In this document: one piece after another, positions 8,211 through 14,809 of the stretch
Numbering within the stretch: position 1 is the first letter of the stretch
Layout: each line of letters opens with the position of its first letter
Program-made: the position numbers and the translations under genes
The notes under the pieces: model-generated
Database searches by the model: none
What the model was told of the DNA's origin: nothing
The model's input: only the letters and a program-made list of their open reading frames with translations
DNA from: Pseudomonadota bacterium
Lineage (GTDB): Bacteria; Pseudomonadota; Alphaproteobacteria; Caulobacterales; Caulobacteraceae
Length of the DNA: 23,901 bases
NCBI GenBank assembly: GCA_023456105.1
Contig: JAEYAO010000001.1
Coordinates: 1-23,901, forward strand
Direction of reading: 5' to 3'

Positions 8211-9073
8211 CCTCGGCCGCCGGGCGCGCGCCTCTGGTCGAAGGCGAGTTCGTCTTCACCGCCGAGGACTTCCGCCACATCGCCTCCATGCTGCACGCCC
8301 ACTCCGGCATCGCGCTGAGCGAGGGCAAGGCCGCGCTGGTCTATTCGCGCCTGGCCAAGCGGCTGCGGGTGCTGGGCCTGCGCAGCTTCCGCGAATACTG
8401 CGCCCTGGTCGAATGCGCGGACGGGGTGGACGAGCGCCAGGCCATGACGGCGGCCCTGACCACCAACGTCACCCGCTTCTATCGCGAGCCGCACCACTTC
8501 GACGACCTGCGCGACCGGGTGATGCCGGCGCTGGCCGCGCGCGCGCGGGCCGGCGGGCGGGTGCGCCTGTGGTCGGCCGCCTGCTCCAACGGGCAGGAGC
8601 CCTATTCCATGGCGCTGACGGTGCTGTCGGTCCTGCCGGAGGCGGCGGAGCTGGACGTGCGCATCCTGGCGACCGACATCGACCCCAACATGGTCGCGCA
8701 GGGCCACGCCGGCGTCTATTCCGAGGATCTGCTGGAGCCGGCGCCCGCCACCCTGTGGCGCAAGCATTTCGACCGGGCGAACGAGCGCGGCGCTTGGAGC
8801 GCCGGCGATCAGCTGCGCCGCCTGGTGTCGTTCCGCGAACTGAACCTGATCGGCGACTGGCCGATGCGCGGCAAGTTCGACGTGATCTTCTGCCGCAACG
8901 TCGTGATCTATTTCGACGACGCCACGCAGGAGCGGGTGTGGAGCCGCTTCACCCCGCTGATGACGCCGGGCGCGACCCTCTACATCGGCCATTCCGAGCG
9001 GGTGTCCGGTCCGGCCTCGGCGCAGCTGCAGACCTGCGGCCTGACGACCTACAAGACGGCGGGTTCGCTGTGA
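8207..9073 (+). CDS. cheR: Chemoreceptor methyltransferase CheR
   Basis: This 288-residue protein methylates receptor glutamates with S-adenosylmethionine. The ATG at 8207 overlaps the cheW stop. An N-terminal helical domain (about 15-75) precedes the catalytic segment TTNVTRFYREPHHF (85-98), the SAM-binding segment LWSAACSNGQEPYSMA (121-136), ATDIDPNM, and the beta-subdomain region followed by FDVIFCRNVVIYFD. An intact beta-subdomain region fits use of the WEEF tail on the operon's own receptor, which would be pentapeptide tethering. Its stop overlaps the cheB start by 4 nt (GTGA). Confidence 0.96.
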   Translation: MTSAAGRAPLVEGEFVFTAEDFRHIASMLHAHSGIALSEGKAALVYSRLAKRLRVLGLRSFREYCALVECADGVDERQAMTAALTTNVTRFYREPHHFDDLRDRVMPALAARARAGGRVRLWSAACSNGQEPYSMALTVLSVLPEAAELDVRILATDIDPNMVAQGHAGVYSEDLLEPAPATLWRKHFDRANERGAWSAGDQLRRLVSFRELNLIGDWPMRGKFDVIFCRNVVIYFDDATQERVWSRFTPLMTPGATLYIGHSERVSGPASAQLQTCGLTTYKTAGSL

Positions 9074-10116
9074 GCGCGCCCGTCCGCGTCGTCGTCGTCG
9101 ACGACAGCCTGACCATGCGCGGCCTGATCTCGGCCGTCCTGAATCGCGACCCCGAGATCGAGGTGGTCGGAACCGCCGCCGATCCGATCGAGGCCCGCGC
9201 CGCCATCAAGGCCCTGAACCCCGACGTCATCACCCTGGACGTCGAGATGCCCAACATGAACGGGCTGGAGTTCCTGGAGAAGATCATGCGGCTGCGGCCC
9301 ATGCCGGTGGTCATGGTCTCGACTCTGACGGCGGCCGGCACGGACGTGACCCTGGCGGCGCTGGAGATCGGGGCGGTGGACGCGGTGGCGAAGCCCGCCT
9401 CCGCCACGCCCGAGGCGTTCGGCGAGCTGGCGGCCAAGGTCAAGGCTGCGGCCCGCTCGCGCGTGCGTCCGCGCGGCGAGCATGCAACGGCGACGGCGCC
9501 CATCGGCTATCAGCCGGATCCGCGCGGCGTCCTGGCCATGGGCGCCTCGACCGGCGGGGTGGAGGCGCTGCTGACGGTGCTGAGCGGCTTTCCCGCCAAC
9601 TGCCCCGCCACGGTCATCACCCAGCACATGCCGGCCACCTTCACCAAGAGCTTCGCCGCACGCCTCGACAAGGTCTGCGCCCCCAGGGTGACCGAAGCCG
9701 AGGACGGCGCGCCCGTCATACCCGGCCATATCTACATCGCGCCGGGCGGAGAGGCGCACCTGGAGGTCTCCGGCGGCTCCCAGCCGCGCTGCCGCCTGTC
9801 GCCCACCGATCCCGTCAACGGTCACCGCCCTTCGGTGGATGTCCTGTTCCGCTCGGTCGCCGTGCTGAAGCGGCCGATGACGGGCGTGATCCTGACCGGC
9901 ATGGGCAAGGACGGCGCACAGGGCCTCTTGGCGATGCGCCAGGCCGGCGCCCGCACCCTAGGCCAGGACGAGGCCACCTCCGTGGTCTACGGCATGCCCC
10001 GCGCCGCGCAGGAGATCGGCGCGGTGGAGCGCCAGCTGCCTCTGCACCGCCTGACCCCCGCCATTCTCGACGCCTGCGCCGCCTCCGCGCAGAGCCCCGC
10101 CTCAAGGACCGCGTAG
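9070..10116 (+). CDS. cheB: Protein-glutamate methylesterase CheB
   Basis: This 348-residue response regulator removes receptor methyl groups once phosphorylated by CheA. GTG 9070 overlaps the cheR stop. The receiver domain has Asp11-Asp12, phosphoacceptor Asp57 (VITLDVEMPNMNG) and Lys in VAKPAS. After a linker, the C-terminal methylesterase domain holds the catalytic triad Ser160 (MGASTGGVE), His186 (ITQHMP) and Asp281 (GMGKDGAQG). Family length is normal, and the cheY start follows the stop directly. Confidence 0.97.
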   Translation: MSAPVRVVVVDDSLTMRGLISAVLNRDPEIEVVGTAADPIEARAAIKALNPDVITLDVEMPNMNGLEFLEKIMRLRPMPVVMVSTLTAAGTDVTLAALEIGAVDAVAKPASATPEAFGELAAKVKAAARSRVRPRGEHATATAPIGYQPDPRGVLAMGASTGGVEALLTVLSGFPANCPATVITQHMPATFTKSFAARLDKVCAPRVTEAEDGAPVIPGHIYIAPGGEAHLEVSGGSQPRCRLSPTDPVNGHRPSVDVLFRSVAVLKRPMTGVILTGMGKDGAQGLLAMRQAGARTLGQDEATSVVYGMPRAAQEIGAVERQLPLHRLTPAILDACAASAQSPASRTA

Positions 10117-10506
10117 ATGCCCGCCGCCTCCGCCATCAGCGTTCTGGTCGTCGACGACCAGATGACCATGCGTTCGCTGGTCCGCACCAGCCTTCAGCAG
10201 ATCGGCATGCGCGACATCCGCGAGGCCGCCGACGGCGAGGCGGGCCTGCGCGAGATCGTGACCAAGCCGGCCCACCTGGTGATCTCGGACTTCAACATGC
10301 CGAACCTCGACGGTCTGGGCCTGCTGCGGGCCATCCGCGCCCATCCGCCGACATCCAAGACCGCCTTCATCATGCTGACCGGCCGCGCCGACCGCGAGCT
10401 GGTGCAGCGCGCGGTGCAGTTCGGCGTCAACAACTACCTGGTCAAGCCGTTCACCGTGCAGCAGCTGAAGGACAAGCTGGAAGCCGTGTTCGGGCCTCTG
10501 ACATGA
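10117..10506 (+). CDS. cheY: CheY-like response regulator (CheYII)
   Basis: This 129-residue single receiver domain starts at the base after the cheB stop. Active-site residues are Asp13-Asp14, phosphoacceptor Asp58 (VISDFNMPNLDG), Thr88 and Lys110 (LVKPF). Unlike the first CheY it has Tyr107 at the position of enterobacterial CheY Tyr106, the aromatic switch used when binding FliM. It sits in the position of rhizobial CheY2, the main motor-binding regulator in those species, so it is the best candidate here for the motor output. Its stop overlaps the cheD start (ATGA). Confidence 0.96.
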   Translation: MPAASAISVLVVDDQMTMRSLVRTSLQQIGMRDIREAADGEAGLREIVTKPAHLVISDFNMPNLDGLGLLRAIRAHPPTSKTAFIMLTGRADRELVQRAVQFGVNNYLVKPFTVQQLKDKLEAVFGPLT

Positions 10507-11042
10507 TCGCCGCCGCCGATCCGCTGGAGCGCCGCGTCCACGTCGGTCAGGGCGAGCACTACGTCACCGACGACCCGCATGTGATGCTCAGCACCATTCT
10601 GGGCTCGTGCGTGGCCATGTGCCTGCGCGATCCGGGGGCGGGGATCGGCGGCATGAACCACTTCCTTTTGCCGGAAGGCGAAGGAGCGGGCACCGACGCG
10701 GGCCGCCGCTACGGCGCCTACGCCATGGAGCTGTTGATCAACGACGTGCTGAAGCGCGGCGGCCGACGCGACCGGCTGGAGGCCAAGCTGTCCGGCGGCG
10801 GGCGCATGTTCGACTCCCTACGCGACGTAGGCCGCGCCAACGCCGACTTCGCAGAGCGTTTCCTGCGCGACGAGGGCATTTCGGTGGTCGGCGGCAGCCT
10901 GCGTGGCGAGGGCGGTCGGCGTCTGCACTACTGGCCGGTGTCGGGCCGGGCCCTGCAGCACACGGTGTCGGACGCCGCCGCGCCCCGGCCCGCGCCGCCT
11001 CCGCCGCCGCCCGCCGACACCGGCGCGCTGGAGCTGTTCTGA
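10503..11042 (+). CDS. cheD: Chemoreceptor glutamine deamidase CheD
   Basis: This 179-residue protein deamidates receptor glutamines. The core carries the catalytic Cys36 (ILGSCVAMCLRD) and His53 (GGMNHFLLP), 17 residues apart as in characterised CheD, and later KLSGGGRMF. The core is followed by a proline-rich linker and ends in GALELF. That short acidic-aromatic tail resembles the tail of the next protein (GDLQLF), which suggests both bind the same partner. The ATG at 10503 overlaps the cheY stop by 4 nt. Confidence 0.95.
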   Translation: MIAAADPLERRVHVGQGEHYVTDDPHVMLSTILGSCVAMCLRDPGAGIGGMNHFLLPEGEGAGTDAGRRYGAYAMELLINDVLKRGGRRDRLEAKLSGGGRMFDSLRDVGRANADFAERFLRDEGISVVGGSLRGEGGRRLHYWPVSGRALQHTVSDAAAPRPAPPPPPPADTGALELF

Positions 11043-11389
11043 TGCCGGCCGCCGATCCCGCCCTGCTGGACGCCGTCGCCGACGAACTGGAGGACCTCCG
11101 CGCGGGCGTGGACGCCATCTCTCATCTGCTCGGCGACCTTGTCCGCCGCGTGCCGCCGGCCGAGCGGCTGGAGGTGATGTCGGACGCCCAGCGACTGGAC
11201 GAGATCACCCAGCGTCTTCAGGCCCTGTCCGGCCTCGCCCGCGCCGTCGCCGCAGGCGAGCCGCCGGAGCTGGCCGTGGCGGCCATCCCGTTGTCCGACA
11301 TGGCCCAGCGTCTGCGCCCCGCCGTTCGCCGTCAGGCCGATGACGCCGCGCCCGATTCAGCCGCTTCCGGCGACCTGCAACTTTTTTGA
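11042..11389 (+). CDS. cheU: CheU: small helical chemotaxis protein with CheZ/CheT-like DxxxQ motif
   Basis: This 115-residue protein starts at the ATG overlapping the cheD stop by one base (CTGATG). It is predicted almost wholly helical: helix about 7-37, a break at Pro38-Pro39, helix about 40-70, then a Pro/Ala/Asp-rich tail ending in GDLQLF. Helix 2 contains AQRLDEITQRLQ, with Asp53 and Gln57 forming DxxxQ. DxxxQ is the catalytic signature of the CheY-P phosphatase CheZ (Asp143/Gln147 in E. coli), and rhizobial CheT, encoded directly after cheD, also carries it. The C-terminal hydrophobic-aromatic tail parallels the CheY-binding C-terminal peptide of CheZ. A CheY-P phosphatase role is inferred; the symbol cheU is from the Caulobacter gene order. 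Confidence 0.75.
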   Translation: MPAADPALLDAVADELEDLRAGVDAISHLLGDLVRRVPPAERLEVMSDAQRLDEITQRLQALSGLARAVAAGEPPELAVAAIPLSDMAQRLRPAVRRQADDAAPDSAASGDLQLF

Positions 11390-11401
11390 CCGAGAACGGC
11401 C

Positions 11402-12001
11402 ATGTCCCGGCCCGCACCCTCCGACCGCATCAACCTCAGCCACTCCAGCGTGCTGCTGATCGACGACAACCAGCAGGCGCTGGACATGCTGAGTTCGATC
11501 TTCCACGGCTTCGGGGTCAAGGAGCAGATCAAGTGCGGCTCGGCCTCCGAGGGCGCGCAGATCCTGCGCCGCCGGCCCGTCGACCTGATCTTGGTGGATT
11601 GCGTCATGCCGGACATGGACGGCTATGACTTCATCACCTGGCTGCGGCGCGAGACGCCCGAGCCGATGCGCTACACCCCCGTGGTCATGCTGACCGGCCA
11701 CGCGGCCCAGTCGCGCGTGCACAAGAGCCGGGACTGCGGCGCCAGCTTCGTGGTCGCCAAGCCGCTGACGCCCGCCGTGTTGCTTCAGCGCATCCTGTGG
11801 CTGGGCCGTGACGAACGCGAGTTCGTGGACTGCGACACCTACTGCGGCCCGGACCGCCGCGTGCGCAACGCCGGTCCCCCCGCCGGCATGGACGGCCGCC
11901 GCGCCGGGGATCTCAGCGGTGAACTCGGCGAGGCGGTGGAGGCCAACATGGACCAGTCGGACATCGACATGCTGATGAGACCCACGCGGGTGGCCCTGTG
12001 A
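11402..12001 (+). CDS. CheYIII: receiver-domain protein with C-terminal extension
   Basis: This 199-residue protein has a receiver domain (about 14-135) with Asp21-Asp22, phosphoacceptor Asp66 (LILVDCVMPDMDG), Thr98 and Lys120 (VVAKPLT). The site of the CheY aromatic switch is Val117, so it is probably not a classic motor CheY. The roughly 65-residue extension contains the YCGPDRRVRN motif common to alphaproteobacterial extended receivers. It ends with MDQSDIDMLM (183-192), strikingly like the CheY-binding N terminus of FliM (SQAEIDALL). It is in the position of Caulobacter cheYIII, and its stop overlaps the next gene by 4 nt (GTGA). Confidence 0.88.
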   Translation: MSRPAPSDRINLSHSSVLLIDDNQQALDMLSSIFHGFGVKEQIKCGSASEGAQILRRRPVDLILVDCVMPDMDGYDFITWLRRETPEPMRYTPVVMLTGHAAQSRVHKSRDCGASFVVAKPLTPAVLLQRILWLGRDEREFVDCDTYCGPDRRVRNAGPPAGMDGRRAGDLSGELGEAVEANMDQSDIDMLMRPTRVAL

Positions 12002-12465
12002 GCGCGTCCCGCCCGCCCAAGATGGTGCGCGTGCGCTCCAGCCTGTCTCGCCAGATGGCCTCGACCGAGGGTGGCCGCACCGTGGGCGAGGCCGAGCGCA
12101 TGGCCAACACCGCCCTGGCCGCCCAGCGGGATCAGGCGCTGCGCACCCTGGCCGCCACCGTGCAGCGGCTGGACGCCCTCTGCGCCGCGGGCGCGCCCGG
12201 TACGGAGCCGCAGGTCTACGCCCTCGGCACGGCGCTTCTGGATATCGCAGGCTTCATCGACATCGGTCCCTTCTACGAGGCGGCCTATAGCCTGTGCGAC
12301 ATCTCGGACCGCATGACCGAGCGCGGCGCCTGGTCCTGGCCGGCCGTTGCGGTGCACGCCCGCGCCCTGACGCTGATCCTGGCCGAGGGCTGCCGCGTCA
12401 GCGAAGCCAGCGCCCAGCTGCTCGCCGGCCTCCGCGCCGTATCCGCCCACGTCGCCGAGAGTTAA
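11998..12465 (+). CDS. cheE: CheE-like chemotaxis operon protein, function unknown
   Basis: This 155-residue soluble protein starts at GTG 11998, overlapping the cheYIII stop. The N terminus is basic (PKMVRVRSSLSRQM) and the rest looks helical, with a conserved-looking core TALLDIAGFIDIGPFYEAAY. No catalytic motif or membrane segment is recognised. The assignment rests on its place as last gene of the Caulobacter-type che operon (cheD, cheU, cheYIII, cheE). The short basic N terminus could contact DNA, membrane or a protein partner, but nothing decides between these. Confidence 0.7.
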   Translation: MSASRPPKMVRVRSSLSRQMASTEGGRTVGEAERMANTALAAQRDQALRTLAATVQRLDALCAAGAPGTEPQVYALGTALLDIAGFIDIGPFYEAAYSLCDISDRMTERGAWSWPAVAVHARALTLILAEGCRVSEASAQLLAGLRAVSAHVAES

Positions 12466-12560
12466 CGCCGCTCCGGACTTAGCGGAACACGAGAGAAACG
12501 AATCAGGACCGAATCGGCCACATCGCGCGGTTCCGTCCCTGTTCACCGCCATATGGTGTA

Positions 12561-12578
12561 GGTTAAGCCGCCTTAACC
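12561..12578. promoter_or_regulatory. Inverted repeat with two TTAA boxes upstream of tRNA
   Basis: In the 190-nt gap between cheE and the tRNA gene, GGTTAAGCCGCCTTAACC forms two perfect 7-bp arms around a 4-nt spacer. The two TTAA tetramers are 6 nt apart. The Caulobacterales cell-cycle regulator CtrA binds TTAA-N7-TTAA, so this is a near match with one base less spacing; it may instead be an unrelated operator. The rest of the gap shows only a weak palindrome (AAAGCGCTTT near 12595) and no clear rho-independent terminator for the che operon. Confidence 0.35.
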
Positions 12579-12655
12579 ACAAGGCTGAGCCGGAAAGCGC
12601 TTTTCTGCGGCGCCTCTTCCCCGAACGCTCCCGACCCGCTACGTGGACGCCCCGT

Positions 12656-12732
12656 GGCCCCGTAGCTCAGCTGCATAGAGCAAGGCTTTCCTAAAGCCGA
12701 GGTCGGAGGTTGGAGTCCTCCCGGGGTCGCCA
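12656..12732 (+). tRNA. tRNA-Arg (anticodon CCT), CCA encoded
   Basis: The cloverleaf folds well. The acceptor stem GGCCCCG (12656-12662) pairs with CGGGGTC (12722-12728) with one G-T wobble. The D stem is GCTC/GAGC. The anticodon stem is AGGCT/AGCCG (A27 and G43 unpaired) around loop TTCCTAA with anticodon CCT (12690-12692). The variable loop is 5 nt and the T stem is GGAGG/CCTCC. CCA is encoded at 12730-12732. Two near-invariant bases deviate: the D loop has G18-C19 instead of GG (C19 at 12674), and the T loop reads TTGGAGT instead of TTCGAxT (G56 at 12712). Since G19 and C56 normally pair in the tRNA elbow, the change looks like a compensatory swap. It reads the rare AGG codon. Confidence 0.88.
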
Positions 12733-12758
12733 TTAGGTCGGCATGCTGAAGCCGAGGA

Positions 12759-12790
12759 ACGCTGCGGCCGGGCGAGGGGAACCGCAGCGT
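12759..12790. repeat. Stem-loop downstream of tRNA-Arg (possible terminator)
   Basis: ACGCTGCGG (12759-12767) is perfectly complementary to CCGCAGCGT (12782-12790), with a 14-nt loop. It begins 26 nt after the tRNA CCA end and may terminate or help process the tRNA transcript. No T run follows, so classical rho-independent termination is uncertain. Confidence 0.4.
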
Positions 12791-12846
12791 ACGACGGAAT
12801 GGCTCCGCCGCGTGTCGCGGAAGGCGACGAGATCAGGTGCGCTATC

Positions 12847-13050
12847 TCAGCGCAAAGCGGGCGAACTCACGTCAGTCTGGATGTCGCCTAGGCTGCGGCC
12901 GTCGCGATGAACCAGCATGGCGTGGGTGATGGAGCTGTCGGACAGCACATGGATGCGCGCGAGCGCCAGAGCGTCGGCGTCATCGACTCCCTCCAAACCT
13001 TCTTCGGTCCTGACGCCGTGGCGGACGAGGTGCAGTCGATAGTCAGTCAT
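12847..13050 (-). CDS. Small hypothetical protein (67 aa)
   Basis: The minus frame from ATG 13050 to TGA 12847 encodes 67 residues starting MTDYRLHLVRHGVRTEEG. The composition (mixed acidic, basic and hydrophobic, with DADALALARIHVL forming a likely helix and the tail DGRSLGDIQTD) looks like a real small soluble alpha/beta protein rather than a GC-shadow frame. It has no signal peptide or recognised motif. No strong Shine-Dalgarno sequence precedes it. It is divergent from the CoA-transferase gene, with about 184 bp between them. I do not recognise a family. Confidence 0.55.
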   Translation of the reverse strand: MTDYRLHLVRHGVRTEEGLEGVDDADALALARIHVLSDSSITHAMLVHRDGRSLGDIQTDVSSPALR

Positions 13051-13234
13051 GCAAAACGGCTAGGCTTCTCAACCTGACCGTTGCTGACAGCGACCCTGCG
13101 TCCGGATGGACGAGGCGGAACAGGACATCCTGCACCTGGACGCCCCGTCGACGCACTTCAGCCCATCGTGCTCGACAGGGCCGCCTGAACGCGCGAGGGG
13201 TGCCCCGCACCGCCCATCGTCTTCGAGGACCCGC

Positions 13235-14749
13235 ATGACCGACCGCATCGCCTGCGCCGCGCTTCGCGCCCGCGTCACGGACGCCGACACCGCCGCCGGC
13301 CTGATCCAGCCCGGCGAGACGGTCGCAACCAGCGGCTTCACCGGTTCGGGCTACCCCAAGGCCGTGCCGCAGGCGCTGGCCCGGCGCATGGCGGCCGATG
13401 GCGCCGCCGGACGGCCCTTTCGCGTCAATCTCTGGACCGGCGCCTCGACGGGGCCGGAACTGGACGGCGCCTTGGCCGCGGTCGACGGCGTCGCCCAGCG
13501 CCTGCCCTACAGCTCGGATCCCGTCGCGCGGGAGAAGATCAACCGAGGCGAGATCGACTATCTCGACATGCACCTCAGCCAGGTGGCTCCCATGGCCTGG
13601 GAGGGCGTGTTGGGGACGCTCGACACCGCCATCATCGAGGTCGTCGGGGTGCGCGCCGACGGCTCGCTGATCCCTTCGTCCTCGGTCGGCAACAACAAGA
13701 CCTGGCTGGACCGAGCCCGGCGGGTGATCCTGGAGGTCAACCGCTGGCAGAACCCGGCGCTGGAGGGGATGCACGACATCTACTACGGCACGCGCCTGCC
13801 GCCGGAGCGTGTGCCCATCCCGCTGGTGCGGCCGGACGATCGCATCGGCACGCCCTATTTCGCCTGCGATCCCGACAAGGTGGTCGCGGTGGTCGAGACC
13901 GACGCCCCCGACCGGAACCTGCCGTTCGCGGCGCCGGACGACGCGGCGCGCGCCATCGCCGGGCACATCATCGACTTCCTGGCGCATGAGGTGTCGCGCG
14001 GTCGCCTACCGCCGGAATTGCTGCCGATCCAGTCGGGCGTGGGCAACATCGCCAATGCGGTGCTGTCCGGCCTGATCGACGCGCCCTTCGAGCCGATGAC
14101 GGCCTATACCGAGGTGATCCAGGACGGGATGATCGACCTGCTGGACGCGGGCAAGCTGCGCATGGCGTCGGCCACCGCCTTTTCGCTCAGCCCTCAGGCG
14201 GCGGCGCGGCTGAACGCCGACATGAGCGCCTACCGCGACCGCATGATCCTGCGCCCGCAGGAGATGAGCAATCATCCGGAAATCGTCCGCCGCCTCGGCT
14301 GCATCGCGATGAACGGGCTGATCGAGGCCGACATCTACGGCAATGTGAACTCCACCCTGGTGATGGGCTCGCGCATCCAGAACGGCATCGGCGGCTCGGG
14401 CGATTTCGCGCGCAACGCCTATGTCTCGATCTTCATGACCCCGTCGACGGCCAAGGGCGGCAAGATCTCCGCCATCGTGCCGCAGGCCTCCCACGTCGAC
14501 CACATCATGCAGGACGTGCAGGTGATCGTGACTGAACAGGGTCTAGCCGACCTGAGGGGCCTGTCGCCGCGCCAGCGTGCGAGGCAGGTGATCGAGCGGT
14601 GCGCACACCCTGACTACCGCCCGCTGCTTCAGGATTATGCGGCGCGGGCTCACGGCGGCTCCTACGGCCTGCATGCGCCATCCCTGCCGGGCGAGGCGCT
14701 GTCCTGGCACCGTCGCTTCATGGAGACAGGCACGATGCTGCCCGCTTGA
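13235..14749 (+). CDS. Acetyl-CoA hydrolase/transferase family, succinyl-CoA:acetate CoA-transferase type
   Basis: This 504-residue enzyme moves CoA between acyl-CoA and carboxylic acids, most likely acetate and succinate. Class I CoA-transferase features: GSGYPKAVP near the N terminus, HLSQVAPMAWEGVLG, SSVGNNKTWLDRA, IQSGVGNIANAVLSGL, and TAYTEVIQDG with the Glu expected to form the glutamyl-CoA thioester (Glu294 in Acetobacter AarC). Near the C terminus are GSGDFARNAYVSIFM and IVTEQGLADLRGLSPRQRA. The length matches AarC (about 505). ATG 13235 is chosen because the protein then starts MTDRIACAALRARV as in the family; the frame is open upstream to 13106. It may assimilate or detoxify acetate through a modified TCA cycle, but hydrolase activity cannot be excluded. 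Confidence 0.9.
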   Translation: MTDRIACAALRARVTDADTAAGLIQPGETVATSGFTGSGYPKAVPQALARRMAADGAAGRPFRVNLWTGASTGPELDGALAAVDGVAQRLPYSSDPVAREKINRGEIDYLDMHLSQVAPMAWEGVLGTLDTAIIEVVGVRADGSLIPSSSVGNNKTWLDRARRVILEVNRWQNPALEGMHDIYYGTRLPPERVPIPLVRPDDRIGTPYFACDPDKVVAVVETDAPDRNLPFAAPDDAARAIAGHIIDFLAHEVSRGRLPPELLPIQSGVGNIANAVLSGLIDAPFEPMTAYTEVIQDGMIDLLDAGKLRMASATAFSLSPQAAARLNADMSAYRDRMILRPQEMSNHPEIVRRLGCIAMNGLIEADIYGNVNSTLVMGSRIQNGIGGSGDFARNAYVSIFMTPSTAKGGKISAIVPQASHVDHIMQDVQVIVTEQGLADLRGLSPRQRARQVIERCAHPDYRPLLQDYAARAHGGSYGLHAPSLPGEALSWHRRFMETGTMLPA

Positions 14750-14809
14750 TCAGGGTCAATGCGGAGCCAGCCGGGCGCGTCCATCGTCGCCTGGTGCAAG
14801 GAGACCGCC

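Noticed and set aside
11380..11389. T run at the end of cheU as a terminator
   Set aside because: It encodes the final Leu-Phe and stop, no GC stem precedes it, and the next gene of the operon starts 12 nt later.
13106..13234. In-frame N-terminal extension of the CoA-transferase
   Set aside because: No ribosome binding site, and the family starts near the ATG at 13235; the extra 43 residues are low-complexity.
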